DNA from: Thinopyrum elongatum
Lineage: Eukaryota; Streptophyta; Magnoliopsida; Poales; Poaceae
Assembly: GCA_011799875.1 (NCBI GenBank)
Contig: CM022297.1
Location: 71,561,868-71,625,867 of the forward strand
DNA: 64,000 bases
Direction: 5' to 3'
Position 1 is the stretch's first letter; every line of letters begins with the position of its first letter. The translations under genes and the position numbers were made by a program. This document shows positions 58,051 to 64,000 of the stretch, one piece after another. Under the pieces are notes generated by a model. That model was not told the DNA's origin and did no database searches. It worked only from the letters and a program-made list of their open reading frames with translations.

Positions 58051-58127
58051 ATTTATCGCCGTCCCCGATGGCTGTATAATGTTTTTAGTTTTAATTAATG
58101 TAAGACTAGATTTCTGTTGGTTGTTTA

Positions 58128-59000
58128 TTTTTCTTTTTTTCGACAAAGGGGATTTTTATTAACTCAAAATATAGCATCAAGCGAATACAAAGCATAATGA
58201 GTCATACCCAACCTCTGCATAACTAAGATGCACATAGCCAAATACCAGAAGTCTGACAACAATAAAATAAGAAACCGACATATCGACAATAGTGAGTCAT
58301 ATAGGACCGACACTATGCCTATGTCGAAGGAGGTGGTGGACCGATTCGGAGATTATGCTGCCACCCATGTTGGGGAAAAAACCTCTGTCGTCACTTGCTC
58401 CAACCGCATACACACCGCCTTGAACAACGGTTGGTACTCTGTTCGGTGTAGCATACACCACGTAAGAAGCGAGTGCATGCATCGGAAAATAACCTGCATG
58501 GGGGACGAGTTTTTTTTCATTAAAAATCAAATCATTCTACATAGTCAGAGTGACCATAATAAGACATACGCTCGCACCCTTATTAGCGTTTTAAATCTAT
58601 TTGGAATACCATCCAACCAGTGACCAAAAATATTGGCAACACTTGTGGGAGGATATAAATTGAACGCTATTTGGATGACTGACCAGGTAGAACGCACAAA
58701 CGTGCACTGGAAAAAGAGGTGCTTGATTGTCTCGTCGTGAATACAAAAGCCAAACTTCTTACTTCCTTGCCAATTGCGATGGGCGAGGTTGTCTTTGATA
58801 ACTACAACTCCCCTATGAAGATACCACATAAATATTTTGACTTTCAGTGGAATCTTAGACATCCAAATTTTCTTGTTATTTTCCACCGGGACCTCTGAAT
58901 GCATGAGCGCACGGTACATAGAGTCGACTGTGAAGGACCCAGATGTATTGAGGTTCCAGCGAAACACACCCCGTCCTTTTGTCATGTTGGCCCGTCTACT
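58128..59000 (-). mobile_element. LINE, 5'-truncated 3' end
   Basis: On the minus strand the ORF 58985-58545 encodes the zinc-binding domain that follows reverse transcriptase in plant LINEs: FRWNLNTSGSFTVDSMYRAL, IWMSKIPLKVKIFMWYLHRG, DNLAHRNWQG, HLFFQC. A Trp-to-stop change ends it at 58545; domain text goes on to about 58300. The element ends in an A-rich tail (58127-58150 on minus). It is an old dead copy near the 3' end of the pseudogene at 57221. Confidence 0.8.
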
Positions 59001-59518
59001 ATAGGTCCCACAGTTAGCTGTCTGTTCTCGGGCAGTTAGGAAGGATTCCTGAATAGCTTATTCAGGAACCAGTTGCAGAATAGCTGGGATGCCATTATTT
59101 CTTCAGGGATAACATATTACTTTAACACGTTTTTATAAAACATCTACATTTTACTTAACATAGGACCATATTTGTCATATCTGATCCATTGTTTCAAAAA
59201 TGTATGAATATTTAATAGCCTCTAATGACCATTTCTCAAAAAAAAAGTAAGAATATTTTTCCAAGAGTTATGAACTTTTTTCCAACATGGGAAGAATATT
59301 TTCTCAAAAGTACGAATACTTTTTAAATATGTGGAACACATTTTTTTTGGAATCTTTGTACGTTTTTTAGGAACGGAAGAACATATTTCTAAATAATTGG
59401 ATATTAAAATTGTCATACTAATTATTCAGAAAATATCTTTCTACAACAATAGCCCATTTTATTAATTATGGTAGTATTGGGGCCACCCCCTGCCCCCCTC
59501 CCAGCGCAAAAAGAATAA

Positions 59519-59863
59519 GAGGGTGCTTGGATCCAAGGACTTATTTTAGTCTGACTAAAAATAGTCTCTTTAAGAGGCTAAAGTTCCAAGCACCCCTGAC
59601 TAAAGAGGGGCTAAAACTAGTCTTGAGACTAAAATTTTTTAGTCAGGGGTACCCATACTAAAATGTGGATTAGTCCTCTCTCTCCTCATTTAACTCCTCT
59701 CCTTTAACATATGCGAGTTCTGGATTGGAGGGTTTGGAGGATAATAAATGCTCATTAACTTGATTTTAGTCTCTTTAGTATTTGGATCCAAGCATGGGTG
59801 AGGCTAGAAAGTTTTAGTCCCACTACTTTTAGTCATGAGACTAAAACGTATCCAAGCACCCTC
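59519..59863. mobile_element. Tourist-like (PIF/Harbinger) MITE, 345 bp
   Basis: The ends GAGGGTGCTTGGATCC and GGATACG-type complement (atccaagcaccctc) are flanked by TAA at 59516-59518 and 59864-59866. The interior repeats 'agtctctttaagaggctaaa'-type segments. Confidence 0.85.
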
Positions 59864-60169
59864 TAAGTTGGATTTGAAATTTCTGGGCAGCAAAAGACCT
59901 AGATTTTCGATCCGGTAAAAGAACGTCTACACGAGAGAAGAAAAATCCTTACTATTACCACCAGAAACAAAACTACCAGTTGCCCAACATATATAACACG
60001 GTGATTAAACGCGCTATTCTTATTACTTGGCGAATGCAGCAGACCGTGCCTATAAAATTGTGCCCTTGTGAAGCAGAGGACCGCATAGGACAGTACATGC
60101 AGTGCATCACTTGCGTAGCAGAGAAAGGAGTGAAGAGATGAAGAAGAGGGAGGTGAAGAAAGAAGAGCC

Positions 60170-60319
60170 ATGCGCGGAGCTGTGGTGGTTCTTCTGTGCA
60201 TCGTGGTGGCTGGGCTTGCCCTCATCGGCGGCGAGGAGCCGGTCGCCAAGTGGCCAACGCACACTGCACCGGTCCCGGTCTGCCCTCTGCCGACAAAGTG
60301 TCCACTGGCAATATCATGA
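60170..60319 (+). CDS. Tiny secreted peptide, copy 1 (49 aa)
   Basis: The ORF encodes a signal peptide (MRGAVVVLLCIVVAGLALIG) and a short mature part (GEEPVAKW, then VPVCPLPTKCPLA). The match to copy 2 through the signal peptide and VCPLPTK supports a real gene. After TKC the text differs from copy 2 by one missing base, so the C-terminus is either altered or truncated. An out-of-frame ATG at 60138 precedes it and overlaps. Family not recognised; the product is probably extracellular. Confidence 0.45.
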   Translation: MRGAVVVLLCIVVAGLALIGGEEPVAKWPTHTAPVPVCPLPTKCPLAIS

Positions 60320-61135
60320 TGATCATGGTACTGGTCTTATTTACCCCGGTGACGGCGGCCTCCCTCACAGGCTAATTTTCATGTTTTCACCTTTTGCGAA
60401 TAGTTCAGCCAGATCTGACCCTGGTTCGAAAGAATTTTGAGATTTGACCTTTTTGGCTATCGCCAGAGACCTCGGCGGTAAGGTATAACAGGCTACCGTC
60501 AGAACCGTTGGCGGTAGCCCACTCATCCATGTCAGCCCGAGCCAACAGCGGGCGTCTTGCCCCTGCCCATGTGGGGGTACCCATCCGCTCTGCCTGTGAG
60601 TGTGTGATAATGATCGACGACCCACGCGCACGTGAATGGCGCCCTCGGCGACTCCAAGACTTCCGTTATAGTAAGATAAATAAGACCATATTCTTTGATT
60701 CATTGGGAGAGGCGGATGGCTGGCTCACCTGGACTTGATACTGGCGGACCTAGCGGAGTATTTTGGGGCCAAAGAGAAAATATGCATCTTTGGGGGTCCA
60801 GTGACTACACTTTACTTAATTTAAGCCTCTACAGAAAATCCCTTTACTAATCATGGTAGTGCTCACACAAAGGCAAAAAAGATAAGGTTAAATTTAAAAT
60901 CGCGTTTGAATTTTTCGGGGAGCAAAAGACTGAGATTTTCGGTCAGGTAAAAGAATGTTTATACGAAAGAAGAAAAGTCCTTACTACTGCCACCAGAAAC
61001 AAAACTGTCAGTCCCTGACAAAACACGGCAATTAATTAAAGGCGTCGTGTTTAATAGTTAGTGATTGCATCACTTGCGAAGCAGAGAAAGGAGAGAAGAG
61101 ATGAAGAAGGAGAAGGAGGTGAGGAAAAAAGAGCC

Positions 61136-61270
61136 ATGTGCGGAGCTGTAGTGGTGCTTCTCTACATGGCGGTGGCCAGGCTTGCCTTGGTCGGCGACGA
61201 GGAGCCGACAGCCAAGTGGTTTGCGCCGGCCATGTCGGCCCGGGTCTGTCCTCTGCCGACAAAGGGGTAA
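61136..61270 (+). pseudogene. Tiny secreted peptide, copy 2, truncated by a MITE
   Basis: MCGAVVVLLYMAVARLALVG then DEEPTAKW and VCPLPTK. A MITE enters at 61265 and supplies Gly and the stop TAA. The gene's sequence resumes at 61454 (after the duplicated target) in a frame that could go on for about 50 codons with several Cys. An upstream 16-codon ORF (61101) overlaps the start. Confidence 0.5.
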
Positions 61271-61443
61271 TGCTACATCTACGTAATGATTATTATGTGA
61301 TTAACATAATCAACAACTTGAAGAGTTTTGATTGGAGGTTTGGGGAGGCTGGGGCCCACCCTCCTGAAAATCAGGGGGGGAGAGGGTTAGTTAGGTAGTT
61401 TACGTAAAACTGTTCGTAGACATACGTAGGTGTAGCATTATTG
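61265..61443. mobile_element. Mutator-type MITE, 179 bp
   Basis: Termini GGGTAATGCTACATCTACG and, complemented, CAATAATGCTACACCTACG. GCCGACAAAG at 61255-61264 and 61444-61453 is a 10-bp target duplication, typical of Mutator superfamily elements. Confidence 0.85.
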
Positions 61444-61739
61444 GCCGACAAAGTGCCTGCACGGCAACATCGTGATGGTCATGGCACTGGCTGTGTTTTC
61501 CCCGATCACAAAGGCCTCCCATGTGTGGATCGCCCGCTGCGCAAGGTCTAATCGCCGCCCATGTGGATGTATCCCTCGGTGTCGCTTGCGAGTGTGTGGT
61601 GATGACTAGGGCCTGCGTGCGCGTGAACGACGCCCTCAGAGACTCCAGGACTTCCATTAGTAAGATAAATAAGATCATGTTCTATGATTCATAGGGAGAG
61701 GAGGATGGCTGGCTCACCTGTACTTGACACTATACGCAA

Positions 61740-62009
61740 TTGCAGAAATTCGTAGGGGAACGCACGTGCGAAGACGCCTCAAGCCGTCGATTTGCGCCGA
61801 GATCTGAACACAAGTTGGCAGCGACTGAAATTGGCTCAAAAATTTATGGATATTGTTTATCCATCTGAATACGAGACAATATACGCGTCTATTCTGTCAA
61901 AATACTTCCGTTCGGAGTTGTTATACGTCTTCCTACCTGTTCGTATGCCACATACCCCATTCTATTAGATACCTTGGTCGACGACTTCACTCTACTGTTC
62001 ACCTTCTTC
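61740..62009. other. Unassigned DNA
   Basis: No gene, repeat or transposon end is recognised before the CACTA-4 terminus. Confidence 0.35.
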
Positions 62010-62380
62010 CACTACCGGAATCGAGCCCTATGCCGACGGCCCACAGCCGTCGGCATAGGACCAAACCCTGTGGGGATAGCCCTATGCCGACGGCCACCGT
62101 TGGCATAGACCCGTCGGCGAATACAGGCCGAGCCGTCGGCATAGCCTTATATGCCGACGGCGTCCGTACAACCGTCGGCATCTCTCCACCGTCGGCAAAT
62201 TTCTCCGTATGACTGCAGCTGACGGCGTTGTCGTTAGGACATCTCCAACCACGAGCCACCACGTGGCACGGCTATGCCAACGGCCTAGCCGTCGGCATAG
62301 ATCTGAATATATGCCGAACGCTGGGCCATCGACATAGACATGCAACGTGGCGCTCGCTGGGCAATATTGGTGCACGACTA
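62010..62380 (+). mobile_element. CACTA-4 terminus
   Basis: CACTACCGGAATCGAGCCC at 62010, then ATGCCGACGG-type repeats and hairpins to about 62345. The rest of the element is absent; other sequence follows and an LTR begins at 62482. Confidence 0.75.
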
Positions 62381-63799
62381 TGGAAACACTTCAGAACAAG
62401 GTTTGGGCCAAACCTACCACAAGATCCCCTCTGCGGCGACCAAACGCAGTCGTCCCCCCCCCCAAAAAAAGTGCCGGCGACTGTCAGGGTTACGATCCTG
62501 ACAATGAGTACTAGGGGTACGAATAAGGGGCAGAGACTACCTACGGTGCGGGTGTAACACTCGTTGTTTAACGAGTTCGGGCCCCTCTCGGTGGAGGTAA
62601 CAACCCTACGTCTCGTGCCCAGAGGCTTGCTTTGATTTGAAGGGTATCATTATAGAGATTGAACATGCCTGGTTATGGAGAGGGGTGCGGCTTATATAGA
62701 GTGCGCTGCAGCCCCATGTCTCCCACACCGCCGAGGCATTAACTGTCATTGAATGAGTCAGTTACTAGTGTAATGAGCCTCTACTACAGCAGTTACAGGT
62801 AAAGGTAGCTATAACTTTATTTAGTGGATGACTTAGGATTCCTCGTCTGTTGCAGCTCCCACGTCGTCCTCCTGTCTTGTACGTCCGGGTGGTGGTCCAT
62901 CGGCCGAGTGACATGTGACAGTTCGAGTGCTGCGGAGCCGTCCGAGTGAACTCTCTGATGTATGCATCCGACTGTTGGCATGGTCCAGGGACCTACCTAT
63001 GATGGTGGTGGGCCCTATGTGGGTCCCAAATGATGGGTCCTTGACCCTACCTGTAATAGGTGACCACTTCATTGGCCCCCGAATCGGTTGGGATTTCGTA
63101 GGCCAAACAAACCGACCCTTCGGTTGAGTCCGAGTGCTGCAGGGGCACTCGAAATATGTTTCCGAACTGTGATTTATTGTTCCTTGGACGAAAACACAAC
63201 GGATTCTGGACTTTAGGTTTACCCAGATGACCGGGTGTTTTTTATCATCGAGAAAAACCCGGTGGCATTCGTTTAGCTCCTCGGAGGAGATAGACTAGGG
63301 GCCCGAGTGAGAGCATGCCATTACAACTCGAGTGGCGATGCCGGCGCGTGGTCTGACTCTCCGGAGATACGCCACTCCTTATCCCAGGGGAGCGCCAGCG
63401 CAGGCCTTCTATGAGTCCAGGTTTACGAGTCATGCGCCTTGGAGCCTACCGAGAGGGCCAAGTGAACCCACAGAGGGGCGTCAAGCTCGTCACATAACGT
63501 GGCCGAGTGCACGGGTCCCCGCGGAGGGTGGTCAGTCGAACTGACGTGCATCCTTTAGGAAAGGAATCGCTGGCAATCAATCGGATTGATTCATCCCAGA
63601 AATCTCGGGGTTTGAATTTGTGTGTTCGCGCGCTGAAGCGGTAACGTCGTGTGTTAGTGGGAAAGTGGGGGCGTGGCTCCTTGATTTGTGCGCATGATCC
63701 TCGCCACGTGTTGCGCTTGCCCTGTGTAAAGCCCTGCCGCGCGGGCCGTCGATCCAGGGATTCGCGGTGGGAGATTTGGTTGAAGATTTTGTCTGGAGG

Positions 63800-63807
63800 T
63801 ATAAAAG
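63800..63807 (+). promoter_or_regulatory. TATA box of the right-edge LTR
   Basis: TATAAAAG followed about 30 bp later by a C-rich start region and a GC-rich leader. Typical LTR promoter layout. Confidence 0.6.
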
Positions 63808-63906
63808 ATTCAGGGGCAGAGGTCCGGGCCTCAGATCCCCTTTCGCTCGCCCCGACTCCTCCGCTCCTCTCCTCCACCCAAGTGCGCGGCGCTGGCGAGG
63901 GATTCC

Positions 63907-64000
63907 ACGGCCAAGGCAGAGAAGGCGAATAGGGCGGGGAAGGCCACTTCTTCTTGCTCTGGTGCGGCGGCCGGCGGCGCGGCGGGTGACTGGCTCCCGT
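63907..64000 (+). CDS. Possible gypsy-type ORF start (partial)
   Basis: The frame reads TAKAEKANRAGKATSSCSG and then AAAGGAAGDWLP at the edge, like the N-termini of 'putative gypsy-type transposon' proteins of cereals. The codon where ATG would be expected is ACG (ccACGGCC), so the start is lost or non-canonical. Weak call. Confidence 0.3.

Larger units (their letters stand above)
59880..61720 (+). repeat. Tandem duplication of about 0.9 kb carrying a peptide gene
   Basis: 59885-60740 and 60915-61720 align: gcaaaagac.tagattttcg, accagaaacaaaact, the peptide gene, then cgactccaagacttcc..agtaagataaataag and ggatggctggctcacct. Copy 1 has an insertion at about 60385-60530; copy 2 carries a MITE at 61265-61443. 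Confidence 0.8.
62482..64000 (+). mobile_element. LTR retrotransposon, 5' part, cut by window edge
   Basis: A sharp change at TGTCAGGGTTACGATCC suggests an LTR start. The text 'gttcgggcccctctcggtgg' is a theme of Triticeae gypsy LTRs. A TATA box lies at 63800 and a Ser/Ala/Gly/Lys-rich coding text near the edge. The second LTR and target duplication are outside. Confidence 0.55.

Overview
The window is nuclear DNA from a grass of the wheat tribe (Triticeae). Evidence: nested CACTA transposons with short subterminal repeats, a 13.8-kb Ty3/gypsy element, an Angela/WIS/BARE-like copia LTR, many MITEs, and a few small intron-containing genes. Wheat or Aegilops is likely; the exact species cannot be told.

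Layout. 1-9667: CACTA-1, with an open TNP2-type transposase (1-1626, minus), lies against CACTA-2, a decayed plus-strand element with an 8-exon second gene (3207-5766). CACTA-2 is split by a 2984-bp near-perfect palindrome (5910-8893) that has LTR-like ends and a 5-bp target duplication. 9668-28500: gene-bearing but repeat-rich DNA with three paralogous 3-exon genes for small secreted proteins of 102-104 residues (12825, 15505, 24056), copied flanking modules, foldback elements and an orphan TNP2 fragment. 28500-50410: a tandem repeat of about 350 bp opened by CACTA-3 (29158-50275, duplication ATT). CACTA-3 carries a complete gypsy element (29579-43346, duplication CACGT) and a solo copia LTR (47345-49513, duplication TTTCC). 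51170-53900: a further small gene cut in its first codons by CACTA-5, which encodes a B3-like protein and carries a 5S-rRNA-like segment. 54400-61720: more flanking modules, a dead hypothetical gene, a LINE 3' end, a Tourist MITE and a duplicated tiny secreted-peptide gene, one copy broken by a Mutator-type MITE. 61740-64000: a CACTA terminus, then the start of another LTR element running off the edge.

The likely host genes are the secreted-protein family (three intact, one possibly broken, plus modules without a gene) and the secreted-peptide pair. I recognise neither family. Almost everything else is transposon. The best candidates for something undescribed are the LTR-ended palindrome, the secreted-protein cluster with its dispersed modules, the 5S-like Pol III boxes inside a CACTA element, the foldback elements with tRNA-like arms, and the extra ORF upstream of gag.

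Limits: homology statements rest on motif recognition by eye. Repeat identities were estimated by reading aligned stretches, not computed.
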